A stretch of DNA of 64,000 nt from an uncultured Trichococcus sp. (GCF_963663645.1 NZ_OY760503.1:2237501-2301500); one strand, 5' to 3'; counted from the stretch's first letter, positions 49,826-59,256 are shown. Notes: a model not told the origin generated them from the sequence alone. Made by a program: numbers and translations.

Positions 49826-51110
49826 TTTCGATTCCATTTCCTCTATACTTTGCGTATAGAAAGGGATGATGCGAGATGATGCTGACTAAGAAGGTCCGAT
49901 TGATTCTGACCGACGAAACTTCCAAACTCTACCAAGCAGCCGGCGTTGCCCGCTGGGCCTACAACTACACAATCCGGATGCAGGAAATGAACCATCGCTT
50001 CGGTGGGGCATTCATCAGTGACAATGAACTGCGGAAGCACATCACCAAGATGAAAAAGCGCAAGAAATATGCCTGGCTGAACGACGTTTCCAACAATGTC
50101 GTCAAACAAGCGGTCAAGGATGCCTGCAGAGCCTACAAAGCCTTCTTCAATGGGCAAGCCCGGCATCCCCGATTCAAGACCAAACGCGGCTCCACCCCGA
50201 GTTTCTACAATGACTGCGTCAAGCTGAAAGTGAAAGGCAACCGCGTCCTTTTGGAGAAAATCGGTTGGGTGAAAACCAACGAACCGTTGCCCGTGGGCTG
50301 CAAATACTATAACCCGCGCATCAAGTTCGACGGCAAATATTGGTATTTGACCGTGGGAATTGAGGTGGAGACGGAAAAAGCCGCGTTGGACGGCAGGACC
50401 GTCGGCGTGGATGTCGGCATCAAGGAGTTGGCTGTCACCTCCGATGGTGTGTTCTATGAAAGCATCAACAAAACAGCCTCCGTGAGGAAAGCGGAGAAAC
50501 GCCTCAAGAGATTGCAGCGGCGTGCAAGCAGAAAATACAAGAAGGGAACGCCTAAATCTAAACATCTCCTAAAACTAGAAGGTGAAATCCGAAGGCAGCA
50601 CAGACGCTTAGCCAACATCCGAACCAATCATGTCCATCAAGCAACGGCGGAGATCGTGAAATCCAAACCCTCCCGCATTGTGATGGAAACGCTGAACATC
50701 CGCGGCATGATGAAGAACAAGCATTTGGCTAAGGCGGTCGCAAATCAGAAACTCTCTTTCTTCAAGCAATGTCTGCATTACAAATGCGAACTGCATGGCA
50801 TTGAATTTGTAGAAGCGGACCAGTGGTTCCCGAGTTCCAAGTTGTGCAACAACTGCGGAACGCTCAAACAGGACCTGAAACGCAGTGACCGAGTCTATCA
50901 CTGCACGTGCGGCCACCATTGCGATAGGGATCTGAACGCAAGCTACAATCTGAGGGATTACCAAGCAGTCTAACGGTAGCTCGGATATGTACGATTCGTT
51001 GCATCGGAATTTACGCCCTCGGAGTGCTACAACAAACGAAAGTAGTCCGTCAGGACCAAATCGGGCACGAAGAACAGGGAAGCAAACATAAACTAGATTT
51101 AGTTAGATTT
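49826..51110 (+). mobile_element. TnpB-only IS200/IS605-group element (IS1341 type)
   Basis: An insertion element with tnpB but no tnpA. The left end holds a hairpin TCTATAC-TTTGC-GTATAGA (49842-49860). The right end after the tnpB stop has about 140 bp without a gene and closes with a hairpin AACTA-GATT-TAGTT (51091-51104), as subterminal hairpins do in this group. The boundaries are estimates: TTTAT at 49821-49825 would be the 5' flanking motif and the right end lies near 51110. No target duplication is expected. With no tnpA here, movement would need a transposase in trans. Confidence 0.75.
49876..50973 (+). CDS. tnpB: TnpB RNA-guided endonuclease
   Basis: Accessory nuclease of IS605-group elements, ancestor-like to Cas12, that is guided by a right-end (omega/re) RNA to cut DNA next to a short motif. 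365 residues. The N-terminal domain (RLILTDETSKLYQAAGVARW) is followed by the split RuvC domain with catalytic Asp in VGVDVGIKEL (near 179), Glu in IVMETLNIRGM (near 271) and the last Asp in CDRDLNASYNL (near 350). The zinc ribbon is CNNCG and CTCG. All catalytic residues are kept, so the nuclease looks functional. Two ATG codons in tandem follow GGGATGATGCGAG. Confidence 0.93.
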   Translation: MMLTKKVRLILTDETSKLYQAAGVARWAYNYTIRMQEMNHRFGGAFISDNELRKHITKMKKRKKYAWLNDVSNNVVKQAVKDACRAYKAFFNGQARHPRFKTKRGSTPSFYNDCVKLKVKGNRVLLEKIGWVKTNEPLPVGCKYYNPRIKFDGKYWYLTVGIEVETEKAALDGRTVGVDVGIKELAVTSDGVFYESINKTASVRKAEKRLKRLQRRASRKYKKGTPKSKHLLKLEGEIRRQHRRLANIRTNHVHQATAEIVKSKPSRIVMETLNIRGMMKNKHLAKAVANQKLSFFKQCLHYKCELHGIEFVEADQWFPSSKLCNNCGTLKQDLKRSDRVYHCTCGHHCDRDLNASYNLRDYQAV

Positions 51111-51112
51111 AT
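50900..51112 (+). ncRNA. Probable omega/re RNA region of the TnpB element
   Basis: In this group the guide RNA overlaps the 3' end of tnpB and runs to the right end, with the first bases of flanking DNA as the guide. The stretch from the tnpB zinc-ribbon codons to GATTTAGTTAGATTTATGG fits by position and carries a terminal hairpin. Boundaries are inferred, and no covariance model was run. Confidence 0.4.
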
Positions 51113-51127
51113 GGCAACGGTGATAGC

Positions 51128-51424
51128 ATGTACCAGGTGATACGGACCGAGGGAGAATATGAACCTTGGTGGTTTTTTGAAGATTGGATGGATTTCATTG
51201 TGGAATCGACAGATTATGCCGATTTCCAGGAGGCAGTCGCTGCCTATGGGCGGGCAGCGGAAAAGCTATCGGTAGTCTACCCATTCCAAAAAACAAAGGA
51301 AACCTACCTGACTGCCTACTGGTCAGACAGAGAAATCCGGTTTTGTGAGAATTGCGATGACGATGTGCAATTATATCATGGACTGATGCTTTTGCAGGAC
51401 AGGAAAAAACTTCTTCAAGAATGA
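51128..51424 (+). CDS. DUF1033-family protein
   Basis: Small cytosolic protein of 98 residues with the DUF1033 pattern YEPWWFFEDWMDFIVES, then YRAxxKLxxxYP-like and WSDREIRFCENCDDDVQLYH. Function unknown; streptococcal homologues sit near competence pilus genes, but none is here. The ATG is only about 18 bp past the estimated right end of the TnpB element, and the ribosome binding site (ACGGTGAT) is weak. The insertion may therefore have replaced its native upstream region, and expression is in doubt. A strong terminator follows. Confidence 0.82.
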   Translation: MYQVIRTEGEYEPWWFFEDWMDFIVESTDYADFQEAVAAYGRAAEKLSVVYPFQKTKETYLTAYWSDREIRFCENCDDDVQLYHGLMLLQDRKKLLQE

Positions 51425-51437
51425 CGGATCAAATTCC

Positions 51438-51481
51438 AAAAAGCTTCTGTTGCCTGCATTGACGGGAAACAGAAGCTTTTT
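51438..51481 (+). terminator. Intrinsic terminator after the DUF1033 gene
   Basis: AAAAAGCTTCTGTT and AACAGAAGCTTTTT pair perfectly around a 16-base loop. Confidence 0.9.
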
Positions 51482-51518
51482 GTCCGCGCGGATTGATTAA
51501 AAAATAGCCTCGTAAAGG

Positions 51519-51563
51519 GTTCGTTTTGTAGTATAATGAACCGATACGGGTAATCAAACGAAC
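51519..51563 (+). promoter_or_regulatory. ftsK promoter region bracketed by an 8-bp inverted repeat
   Basis: TATAAT at 51532-51537 is the only good -10 box before ftsK. GTTCGTTT (51519-51526) and AAACGAAC (51556-51563) are perfect inverted arms on either side. They could form an operator or a leader hairpin; neither is proven. Confidence 0.45.
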
Positions 51564-51633
51564 AATCTATGGACCGCTGTTTTATGCAGACGGGCAGTGG
51601 TTTTGAGTAAATGATAAAAAGGAGTTGGCAAGT

Positions 51634-54084
51634 TTGGCGAAACGAACGACGACAACAAGAAAGAAAAAGAAGGCGACCGGGCAGAAGATATCTTACGAGC
51701 TCATCGGCGTGCTGTTTCTTTTCAGTGCAGCCTTAGGAATCGGGCAACTCGGTTTTGCCGGTATAGCGCTGGCGAATTTTTTCCGTTTTTTTGTCGGTGA
51801 AACCTATCCGATCAGCTTGGCGCTGTTCGGTGCCTATGGTCTGTACCTGATTTTGAGAGGGAAAGAACCAAAAATAAGAAAGAACTGGCTGATCAGTGGC
51901 ATCCTGCTTTATTCAGCTGCATTGCTTTATCTCCATTCGCAGGCTTTTGAGACAGTCGTAATGGAGGGGGCATCGGTCGTTTCCGTTACGCTTGCCCGCT
52001 TTTTGGTCGATGTCAGACAAGCGAATACGGCTTCAGAGATGGGCGGTGGATTGATAGGGGCAGCCTTTTATTCCGGAACCCATTTTTTGGTTTCGCAATG
52101 GGGCACTTACGTCATCATCGGCTTGCTTGTATTTTTTGGGGTGGCGGTCATATTTGGCTTCACGACGCATGATGTCATGGAAGTCGTGCGCAAAGTTGCC
52201 TTGATCTTCGGGCACAACAGTAAACGAGCGGTGCTTTTCACGAAAGATAAAGTGGCCAGCTCGATCATCGATTCGAAAGCAGTGAAGAAACCGACCAGGT
52301 CCAACAGCATTTCGAGCGAGAAGAAACCTTCACTAGTCGAAAAAGCCAAAAATCAGATCAAGAGCGAATCGGCAGCGAAAAAATTGATGAAGGAAGAAGC
52401 GGAAGCTTTGAAAGCTTCAGAAAAGGAAACACTCGCCGAGAAAGAGCGCGAACCCGTTCAGCTGAAAATCGACAGTTTCCAGCAGCAACTTGAAAAAGCA
52501 GCCGAACACAAACATGCGGACAATGAAAAGAGCGCGTCCGCCCAACCGGTCAGCCTTGCAAAAACAACGGCGGGAGGCGGCGAGGAAGACAATAGCGGCG
52601 ATCTGGAGTTCGAAATCACCGCCGAGCAGGAAAACAGGGATTACCAATTGCCGCCTGTGACTTTATTGAATGAAATCAAAGCGATCGATCAATCGAATGA
52701 ATATGCGACAATCGAAAAAAATGTCAAAAAACTGGAGGAGACGTTCGCAAGCTTCGGTGTGGAGGCCAAAGTCACGAAAGCGAACCTCGGGCCGGCCGTG
52801 ACCAAATATGAAGTCCAACCAGCTGTCGGAGTGAAGGTCAGCAAGATCGTGAACCTCAATGATGATCTGGCTTTGGCTTTAGCGGCAAAGGATATCCGCA
52901 TCGAAGCGCCGATACCCGGCAAATCCTTCATCGGCATAGAAGTACCAAACAGTGAAGTCAGCGTCGTATCCTTCCGGGATGTTATGGAAGGCCAAAAGCA
53001 CACAGACAAGCTGTTGGAGGTTCCGTTAGGCCGGGATATTTCCGGCGTTGTGCAAAGCGCGAATCTGACGAAGATGCCCCATCTGCTGATTGCGGGCGCA
53101 ACCGGGAGCGGAAAGTCCGTTTGCATCAACGGCATCATCACGAGCATATTGATGAAAGCCAAACCGAACGAAGTGAAGATGATGATGATCGATCCGAAAA
53201 TGGTGGAATTGAACGTCTATAACGGCATTCCGCATTTGCTTACGCCGGTTGTCACGAATCCCCGCAAGGCGGCGCAAGCACTCCACAAAGTTGTGACGGA
53301 AATGGAAAGAAGATATGAATTGTTTGCCGGCACCGGTATGCGCAATATCGACGGCTATAACAATCTGATTGTCGAATACAATTTGGAGAATGGGGAAAAT
53401 AACCCTACGCTGCCGTACATCGTGGTCATCGTGGATGAGTTGGCCGACTTGATGATGGTGGCCAGCAATGAGGTGGAAGATGCGATCACCCGCTTGGCTC
53501 AGATGGCACGGGCCGCGGGAATCCACATGATTTTGGCCACACAACGCCCAAGTGTCGATGTCATCACCGGCATCATCAAAGCGAACGTCCCTTCCCGGAT
53601 TGCGTTTGCCGTGTCCAGCTCGATCGACTCGAGAACGATAATCGATGGCTCCGGGGCAGAGAAGCTGCTGGGAAGAGGCGATATGCTCTTCCGTCCGATG
53701 GGGGAAAACAAACCGATCCGTGTGCAAGGAGCGTTCATTTCCGATGAGGAAGTCGAGCACATTGTCACTTTCGTCAAAAACCAGCAGGAAGCGAACTATG
53801 TCGAGGAAATGATGCCGACCGAATCTGTGGCTGCTGCAAGCGAAGAGCCGGAAGATGATCTTTTCGGGGAAGCTGTGGAATTCATCAGATCGGATGAAAC
53901 GGCGAGCATTTCCAAATTGCAGCGGAGGTTCCGGATCGGCTATAATCGGGCAGCGCGGCTGATCGATGAGATGGAAGCAAGAGGGATTGTTGGACCGGCT
54001 GACGGAAGCAAGCCGAGAAAGGTGAACATTAGCGAAGGGATATATGAAAATGATACGGATATCCCCTTCAATTCTGAGGTTTAA
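51634..54084 (+). CDS. ftsK: DNA translocase FtsK/SpoIIIE
   Basis: Septal DNA pump that clears chromosomes from the closing division site; 816 residues. TTG at 51634 ([13 protein letters not shown]) has AAAGGAG 10 bases upstream and is preferred to the TTG at 51625. Four N-terminal helices (residues 20-190), a Lys/Glu/Ala-rich linker (to about 330), the RecA-like motor with Walker [10 protein letters not shown] and Walker [12 protein letters not shown], and a C-terminal gamma winged helix ([20 protein letters not shown]) that reads KOPS/SRS sites are all in order. Confidence 0.96.
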   Translation: MAKRTTTTRKKKKATGQKISYELIGVLFLFSAALGIGQLGFAGIALANFFRFFVGETYPISLALFGAYGLYLILRGKEPKIRKNWLISGILLYSAALLYLHSQAFETVVMEGASVVSVTLARFLVDVRQANTASEMGGGLIGAAFYSGTHFLVSQWGTYVIIGLLVFFGVAVIFGFTTHDVMEVVRKVALIFGHNSKRAVLFTKDKVASSIIDSKAVKKPTRSNSISSEKKPSLVEKAKNQIKSESAAKKLMKEEAEALKASEKETLAEKEREPVQLKIDSFQQQLEKAAEHKHADNEKSASAQPVSLAKTTAGGGEEDNSGDLEFEITAEQENRDYQLPPVTLLNEIKAIDQSNEYATIEKNVKKLEETFASFGVEAKVTKANLGPAVTKYEVQPAVGVKVSKIVNLNDDLALALAAKDIRIEAPIPGKSFIGIEVPNSEVSVVSFRDVMEGQKHTDKLLEVPLGRDISGVVQSANLTKMPHLLIAGATGSGKSVCINGIITSILMKAKPNEVKMMMIDPKMVELNVYNGIPHLLTPVVTNPRKAAQALHKVVTEMERRYELFAGTGMRNIDGYNNLIVEYNLENGENNPTLPYIVVIVDELADLMMVASNEVEDAITRLAQMARAAGIHMILATQRPSVDVITGIIKANVPSRIAFAVSSSIDSRTIIDGSGAEKLLGRGDMLFRPMGENKPIRVQGAFISDEEVEHIVTFVKNQQEANYVEEMMPTESVAAASEEPEDDLFGEAVEFIRSDETASISKLQRRFRIGYNRAARLIDEMEARGIVGPADGSKPRKVNISEGIYENDTDIPFNSEV

Positions 54085-54150
54085 TCCGCAGCTTTCTGAA
54101 AAATATATGGATATTAAATGAAAAAACGATTACAAAACAAGTCAATATCG

Positions 54151-54207
54151 TTTATTTTTTGAGGGATACATGATATGATATTTTTTGTAAGAAGCTTGTA
54201 CTTACAA
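54151..54207 (+). promoter_or_regulatory. Promoter and inverted repeat upstream of the BMP lipoprotein gene
   Basis: TTTATT (54151-54156), 17 bp and TATGAT (54174-54179) with TGA extension form the promoter. TTGTAAG-N9-CTTACAA (54185-54191, 54201-54207) is a perfect 7-bp inverted repeat at the expected start of transcription, with a nested CTTGTA-CT-TACAAG (54195-54208). An operator for a nucleoside-responsive repressor is plausible but not shown. Confidence 0.5.
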
Positions 54208-54238
54208 GTTCAAAAAATTGAAGTTTATTGGAGGGGTC

Positions 54239-55330
54239 ATGGTGAAGAAACAAAAATATGTTAGTTTATTGGCATTAGGTTTAAGTGTCAGCACAATCCT
54301 GGCAGCTTGCGGCGGCAACGGAGACACGGCTGACAGCAGTGCAACAGGTTCCGGGACAGCAGGGGGAACGGAAGATAACTTCACTATCGCGATGGTTACC
54401 GACGTCGGTGGCGTGGATGACAAATCATTCAACCAAAGCGCATGGGAAGGCCTTGTTGCATGGGGCGAAGAGAACGGCAAAGAAAAAGGGATCGATGGAT
54501 ATGATTATATCCAATCAAATGCCGATTCGGAATTTGTGACGAACTTGAACACTGCCGTAAACAGTAATTTTGATCTTGTGTTCGGTATCGGATACAAATT
54601 GAAGTCAGCGATGCAGGATGTGGCAACACAAAACCCGGATACAATGTTCGCCATCATCGATGATGTCATCGAAGGCGAGAACACAGTTTCAGTATCATTC
54701 AAAGACAACGAAGCTGCTTTCTTGGCTGGTGTCGCTGCTGCCAAAACAACCAAAACCAATCAATTAGGCTTCATCGGCGGACAAGAGAGCGTCGTAATCG
54801 ATCGCTTTGAAGCTGGATTCGTAGCTGGTGCCCAATCCGTCAATCCTGAAATAGATGTAAAAGTTGAATATGTGGGCTCGTTCGGCGACGCTGCCGGCGG
54901 AAAATCAAAAGCTGCAGCAATGTACGCAAGCGGAATCGATGTCATCTATCAAGCTGCCGGAGATTCCGGAAATGGTGTATTCTCAGAAGCTAAGGATATC
55001 GTAAAAGCTGACCCTTCAAAAGAAATCTGGGTAATCGGCGTTGACCGTGACCAAACAGAAGAAGGCTTGTTGACGCTTGATGACGGCACTGAAAGAAACC
55101 TTACTTTGACTTCAACGTTGAAGGGTGTAGGCACTGCAGCTAAGGATATCGCCACATTGACGATGAACGGCGAATTCCCGGCAGGGGAAGTGTTGACATT
55201 CGGTTTGGCTGAAGAAGGCGTCGAGCTGACTGAAGGCCAATTGAGCGCAGATGCTTTGGAAGCTGTTGCTAAAGCGAAAACAGAAATTTTGGAAGGGACG
55301 CTTGTTGTTCCTGAGTCTCCAGAAAACTAA
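54239..55330 (+). CDS. BMP/PnrA-type nucleoside-binding lipoprotein
   Basis: Substrate-binding lipoprotein of a nucleoside ABC importer, 363 residues. The signal peptide (VSLLALGLSVSTIL) ends in lipobox LAAC, followed by a Gly/Ser/Thr linker. The mature BMP domain begins FTIAMVTDVGGVDDKSFNQS, with the ligand-contact segments DVGGVDDKSFNQSAW and GSFGDAAGGKSKA and IDVIYQAAGDSGNGVF typical of PnrA/TmpC/BmpA. ATG at 54239 follows GGAGGGG. It precedes nupOPQ-like genes after a terminator and a second promoter, which allows the binding protein to be made in excess. Confidence 0.94.
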   Translation: MVKKQKYVSLLALGLSVSTILAACGGNGDTADSSATGSGTAGGTEDNFTIAMVTDVGGVDDKSFNQSAWEGLVAWGEENGKEKGIDGYDYIQSNADSEFVTNLNTAVNSNFDLVFGIGYKLKSAMQDVATQNPDTMFAIIDDVIEGENTVSVSFKDNEAAFLAGVAAAKTTKTNQLGFIGGQESVVIDRFEAGFVAGAQSVNPEIDVKVEYVGSFGDAAGGKSKAAAMYASGIDVIYQAAGDSGNGVFSEAKDIVKADPSKEIWVIGVDRDQTEEGLLTLDDGTERNLTLTSTLKGVGTAAKDIATLTMNGEFPAGEVLTFGLAEEGVELTEGQLSADALEAVAKAKTEILEGTLVVPESPEN

Positions 55331-55350
55331 TCACTTTTAAAAATCTTTAA

Positions 55351-55398
55351 AGAAGCAGCTTGATTCCGGTTAGGATATTGAGTTGCTTCTCTTTTTTT
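55351..55398 (+). terminator. Intrinsic terminator after the BMP gene
   Basis: AGAAGCAGCT and AGTTGCTTCT pair (one G-U) around a 20-base loop, followed by a T-rich run. Possibly leaky, letting some transcripts reach the ABC genes. Confidence 0.75.
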
Positions 55399-55441
55399 CT
55401 GCGCATCGTCCCCAACTAAAGATTGTTCCGCACAAAAGGAA

Positions 55442-55504
55442 CAAACAAATGTTTGGTTTCCGTGACAAACAAAAGTGGATAGGATTTTGGAAATACTTTA
55501 TAAT
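55442..55504 (+). promoter_or_regulatory. Promoter region of the nupOPQ-like genes
   Basis: TGGATA (55476-55481), 17 bp and a perfect TATAAT (55499-55504). A short inverted repeat CAAACA-AA-TGTTTG (55442-55455) lies upstream. The -35 box is weak. Confidence 0.45.
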
Positions 55505-55604
55505 AGGTGTGAAATAGTGTTTTACGGTATTATATTTTATAAGCGTGTCTCACTGCTGCATGAGGGAATGCATGCATTCAATTTTAGTAAGGGGTGGAAT
55601 CAGC

Positions 55605-57179
55605 ATGACAGAAGAAAATTATGTCATTGAGATGATTGGCGTAACAAAAGCTTTCGGCAATTATAAAGCGAATGATGATATTTTTCTCAGCTTGAAAAAA
55701 GGTGAAATTCACGCTTTGTTGGGTGAAAATGGCGCGGGCAAGTCGACTTTGATGAATATACTCTCGGGCCTTTTGGAGCCGACCAGCGGAACCATCAAGG
55801 TCAAAGGGCAAGAAGTCAAGATCAGTTCCCCGGGTGTTGCCGCCAAATTGGGGATCGGAATGGTGCACCAACATTTTATGCTGGTCAAGGACTTCACGGT
55901 TACCGAAAACATCATTCTGGGCAGCGAGCCGAGCAGACTCGGTGTCTTGAATAAAAAGGCAGCCGCTGACGTGATTGCGGATCTGTCCAATAAGTATCGC
56001 TTGGCAGTCAATCCGTCCGCCAAAATCGAAGACATCACTGTCGGGATGCAACAAAGGGTCGAAATCCTGAAAACATTGTACCGTGGTGCGGATATCCTCA
56101 TTTTTGACGAACCGACGGCAGTGCTGACACCGCAAGAAATCGACGAATTGATGTCGATCATGAAGGAATTGACGAAAGAAGGCAAGTCGATCATCCTGAT
56201 TACGCACAAACTGGATGAAATCAAAGCCGTGGCAGACCGCTGCACGGTTATCCGCAAGGGTAAGAGCATCGGCACTGTCGACGTGAAGCAGACATCCCAG
56301 CAGGAACTGGCCGATATGATGGTGGGACGTTCCGTTCTGTTCCGCACAGTCAAAAAACCATCCGAGCCGAAACAGGCTGTTTTGGAAATCCAAGGATTGA
56401 CGGTCAAGGAGAGCCGCGGACTGGAAGCGGTGCGCAATTTGACGCTTACGGTACGGGCCGGCGAAATCGTCGGAATCGCCGGAATCGATGGGAACGGTCA
56501 GAGCGAATTGATCCAAGCCATCACCGGCCTTAGAAAAGCTGAGAGCGGGACCGTCAAACTGAACGGTAAAACCATCACGAACTTGGCTCCGCGCAAAATC
56601 ACCGAGGCAGGCTTGGGGCACATCCCTGAGGACCGACAAAAGTTCGGCCTGATCCTTCCGATGCGTTTGGACGAGAATATCGCGCTGCAGACTTACTACC
56701 AGGAACCATACAGCAAAAACAGTTTCCTGAATGATAAAGCCATCGAAAACCACGCCATCGAACTGATCAGAGAGTTTGATGTGCGCACCCAAAGCGAAAA
56801 ATCGACGGCGGGTTCCTTATCCGGCGGGAATCAGCAAAAAGCGATCATCGCCAGGGAAGTCGATCGGAATCCTTCGCTGTTGATCGCAGCCCAACCGACC
56901 CGAGGATTGGATGTGGGTGCCATCGAATTTATCCATAAACGCTTGATCGAGCAAAGGGACAAGGACAAAGCGATTCTTTTGATGAGCTTCGAGTTGGATG
57001 AAATCTTGAATCTGTCCGACATCATCGCCGTGATGTTCGAAGGCGAAATCGTTGCCTACGTCAAGCCGGAGGAAACCTCCGAACAAGAACTGGGCCTATT
57101 GATGGCCGGCTCTTCTTTGGAAAAAGCCCGGGAAGAATTGGAAAAAAACAAAGAAGAGGAGGCGAGCATTCATGAGTAA
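55605..57179 (+). CDS. Nucleoside ABC transporter ATP-binding protein (NupO-like)
   Basis: Double-cassette ATPase of 524 residues, the sugar/nucleoside (CUT2) type. ATG at 55605 follows AAGGGGTGG. The first cassette has intact Walker A GENGAGKST, signature-region VGMQQRVEILKTL and Walker B LIFDEPTAVLTP. The second has GIDGNGQSE in place of Walker A and LSGGNQQKAIIAREV, the usual asymmetric pair. It matches B. subtilis NupO (YufO). Its stop overlaps the first permease start by 8 bp. Confidence 0.94.
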   Translation: MTEENYVIEMIGVTKAFGNYKANDDIFLSLKKGEIHALLGENGAGKSTLMNILSGLLEPTSGTIKVKGQEVKISSPGVAAKLGIGMVHQHFMLVKDFTVTENIILGSEPSRLGVLNKKAAADVIADLSNKYRLAVNPSAKIEDITVGMQQRVEILKTLYRGADILIFDEPTAVLTPQEIDELMSIMKELTKEGKSIILITHKLDEIKAVADRCTVIRKGKSIGTVDVKQTSQQELADMMVGRSVLFRTVKKPSEPKQAVLEIQGLTVKESRGLEAVRNLTLTVRAGEIVGIAGIDGNGQSELIQAITGLRKAESGTVKLNGKTITNLAPRKITEAGLGHIPEDRQKFGLILPMRLDENIALQTYYQEPYSKNSFLNDKAIENHAIELIREFDVRTQSEKSTAGSLSGGNQQKAIIAREVDRNPSLLIAAQPTRGLDVGAIEFIHKRLIEQRDKDKAILLMSFELDEILNLSDIIAVMFEGEIVAYVKPEETSEQELGLLMAGSSLEKAREELEKNKEEEASIHE

Positions 57180-58245
57180 TCAACAAGGAGCCACTCGCAT
57201 CCAGGGGGTCATCGTACCTTTACTTTCAGTCATATTAGGTCTTTTGATCGGCGCAATCGTCATGTGGTCATTCGGTTACGATGCCATCGCAGGTTATTCA
57301 GCAATGCTGAAGGGAGCATTCGGATCGCCGTTCTATATAGGCGAATTACTGCGCGAAGCCACCCCGTTGATTCTGGTCGCATTGGGCTTTGCGGTAGCCA
57401 ACACAGCCGGTTTCTTCAATATCGGTGTAGCGGGTCAAACCTTATTCGGCTGGTTGGCATCCGTCAGCGTCGCCCAGATGCTGCCTGAATTGCCCAAAAT
57501 CGTATTGCTGCCTTTATGCATTTTGGCGGGTGTTGCCGCCGGAGCTTTGTGGGCGGGCATCGCCGGCGTCTTGCGGGCTTATTTCAATACAAGTGAAGTT
57601 ATTGTCACCATCATGCTGAATCATACAGCTTTATACATCAACAACCACATCGTCAGGAATGTTTTGACGGATTCCGGGGATTCCACGGCCAGGATCACCG
57701 AAAATGCCAGTCTGAGGGTGCCGTTCCTATCGGAAGTGACGCGCAATTCGACCCTGCATGCCGGCATCTTCATTGCCCTCATCATGATTGCGGTGGTTTG
57801 GGTGCTGATGAAGAAAACAACATATGGGTTCGAATTCCGTTCAGTCGGATTGAATCCTGATGCAGCCGATTACGCAGGGATGAACGCCAAGAAGAACATC
57901 ATTTTGGCCATGTTGATCAGCGGCGGGTTGGCCGGTTTGGGAGGCGCAATGGAAGGTTTGGGGAATTTCCAAAACATGTTCGTTCAAGGTGCGATGCCGG
58001 CAGTCGGATTCGATGGCATGGCCGTAGCCTTGTTGGGCATCGGTAGCCCAATCGGCATCCTCTTTGCTGCACTTCTGTTCAGTACGCTGAAAATCGGTGG
58101 AACGAGTATGCCGCTTATGTCCGGGGTACCGGTGGAGATTGTCGATATCGTGATTGCGTCAATCATCTTCTTCGTCGGCGCGAGCTATATCATCCGACTG
58201 TTGGTAAAAAAACTGTCCAAAGTCAATAAAAAGGAGGTGGCGTGA
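57172..58245 (+). CDS. Nucleoside ABC transporter permease (NupP-like)
   Basis: First of two BPD-transp-2 permeases, 357 residues and about nine helices. Typical segments are LILVALGFAVANTAGFFNIG near residue 65, NTSEVIVTIMLNHTALYINN and the cytosolic coupling region SVGLNPDAADYAGMNAKKN. The start overlaps the ATPase stop (8 bp), indicating tight coupling. Corresponds to B. subtilis NupP. Confidence 0.94.
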   Translation: MSNQQGATRIQGVIVPLLSVILGLLIGAIVMWSFGYDAIAGYSAMLKGAFGSPFYIGELLREATPLILVALGFAVANTAGFFNIGVAGQTLFGWLASVSVAQMLPELPKIVLLPLCILAGVAAGALWAGIAGVLRAYFNTSEVIVTIMLNHTALYINNHIVRNVLTDSGDSTARITENASLRVPFLSEVTRNSTLHAGIFIALIMIAVVWVLMKKTTYGFEFRSVGLNPDAADYAGMNAKKNIILAMLISGGLAGLGGAMEGLGNFQNMFVQGAMPAVGFDGMAVALLGIGSPIGILFAALLFSTLKIGGTSMPLMSGVPVEIVDIVIASIIFFVGASYIIRLLVKKLSKVNKKEVA

Positions 58246-58246
58246 G

Positions 58247-59206
58247 ATGGACTTGCTAGCGATTCTATCGATTATCGTATCCTCGGCTTTGATTTATTCG
58301 GCACCTCTGATCTTCACTGGTCTCGGCGGAACATTTTCGGAACGGAGCGGTATCGTCAACGTTGGACTGGAAGGCACGATGGTCATGGGGGCATTCTCAG
58401 CCATAGTCTTTAATCTGAACTACGCCGACAATCTGGGCAAACTGACCCCCTGGGTTGCGTTGCTGGTTGCGGGGGCAGTCGGCATCTTCTTTTCGATCAT
58501 CCATGCAGTTGCCACCATCAATTTAAGGGCGAACCATATCGTTTCCGGAACGGTCATCAACATGCTTGCCCCAGCGCTGGCGGTATTTTTGACTAAGGTG
58601 CTTTATGAAGGGAAGGGTCAGACAGCCTTCATCGTGCAGAATTTCGGGAAGACAAGTTTCCCTATATTGAAGGATATCCCGGTCATCGGTCAGATCTTCT
58701 TCACGAACACGTCAGCTCCGGCCTATGCAGCGATCGCAACGGCGCTTGTCTGCTACTTCATCATCTTCAAGACGACTTTCGGCTTGCGTCTGCGTTCGGT
58801 TGGGGAACACCCGCAAGCGGCAGATACATTGGGGATCAATGTCTACGTGATGCGCTACGCGGGCGTGTTGATTTCCGGCTTTTTGGGCGGTGTGGGCGGC
58901 GCCATCGTCTCCCAATCGATCAGCTTGAATTTTTCCGGATCAACGATTGCCGGTCAAGGATTCATTGCCATGGCTGCCATGATTTTCGGCAAATGGAATC
59001 CGGTCGGTGTTATGGGTGCGGCAATCTTCTTCGGTTTCGCCCAGAGTCTGGGAGTCATCGGAAGCTATATTCCGGTCATCCAGAATATCCCTTCCGTTTA
59101 CCTCCAGATCGCACCGTACGTCATTACGATCATTGTGCTTGTAGGTTTTATCGGCAAATCCAGAGGCCCGGCCGCTAACGGTACGACTTACATCAAATCA
59201 AAGTAA
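58247..59206 (+). CDS. Nucleoside ABC transporter permease (NupQ-like)
   Basis: Second permease of the heterodimeric channel, 319 residues and nine to ten helices. It has FTGLGGTFSERSGIVNVGLE near the N terminus, TINLRANHIVSGTVINMLA and the coupling motif RSVGEHPQAADTLGINVYV. The ATG follows AAGGAGGTGG and lies one base after the previous stop. Corresponds to B. subtilis NupQ. A terminator hairpin follows. Confidence 0.94.
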   Translation: MDLLAILSIIVSSALIYSAPLIFTGLGGTFSERSGIVNVGLEGTMVMGAFSAIVFNLNYADNLGKLTPWVALLVAGAVGIFFSIIHAVATINLRANHIVSGTVINMLAPALAVFLTKVLYEGKGQTAFIVQNFGKTSFPILKDIPVIGQIFFTNTSAPAYAAIATALVCYFIIFKTTFGLRLRSVGEHPQAADTLGINVYVMRYAGVLISGFLGGVGGAIVSQSISLNFSGSTIAGQGFIAMAAMIFGKWNPVGVMGAAIFFGFAQSLGVIGSYIPVIQNIPSVYLQIAPYVITIIVLVGFIGKSRGPAANGTTYIKSK

Positions 59207-59220
59207 TCTCTGAAAGTGAG

Positions 59221-59256
59221 AAGGGTTGGCTCATCGAGTCAGCCTTTTCTTTTTGC
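59221..59256 (+). terminator. Intrinsic terminator of the nucleoside importer genes
   Basis: AAGGGTTGGCTC-ATC-GAGTCAGCCTTTT forms a stem with G-U pairs, followed by TTTTC and TTTTT. Confidence 0.8.

Noticed and set aside
50608-50964. Minus-strand frame opposite tnpB
   Set aside because: Antisense of the RuvC/zinc-ribbon codons; no start signal.
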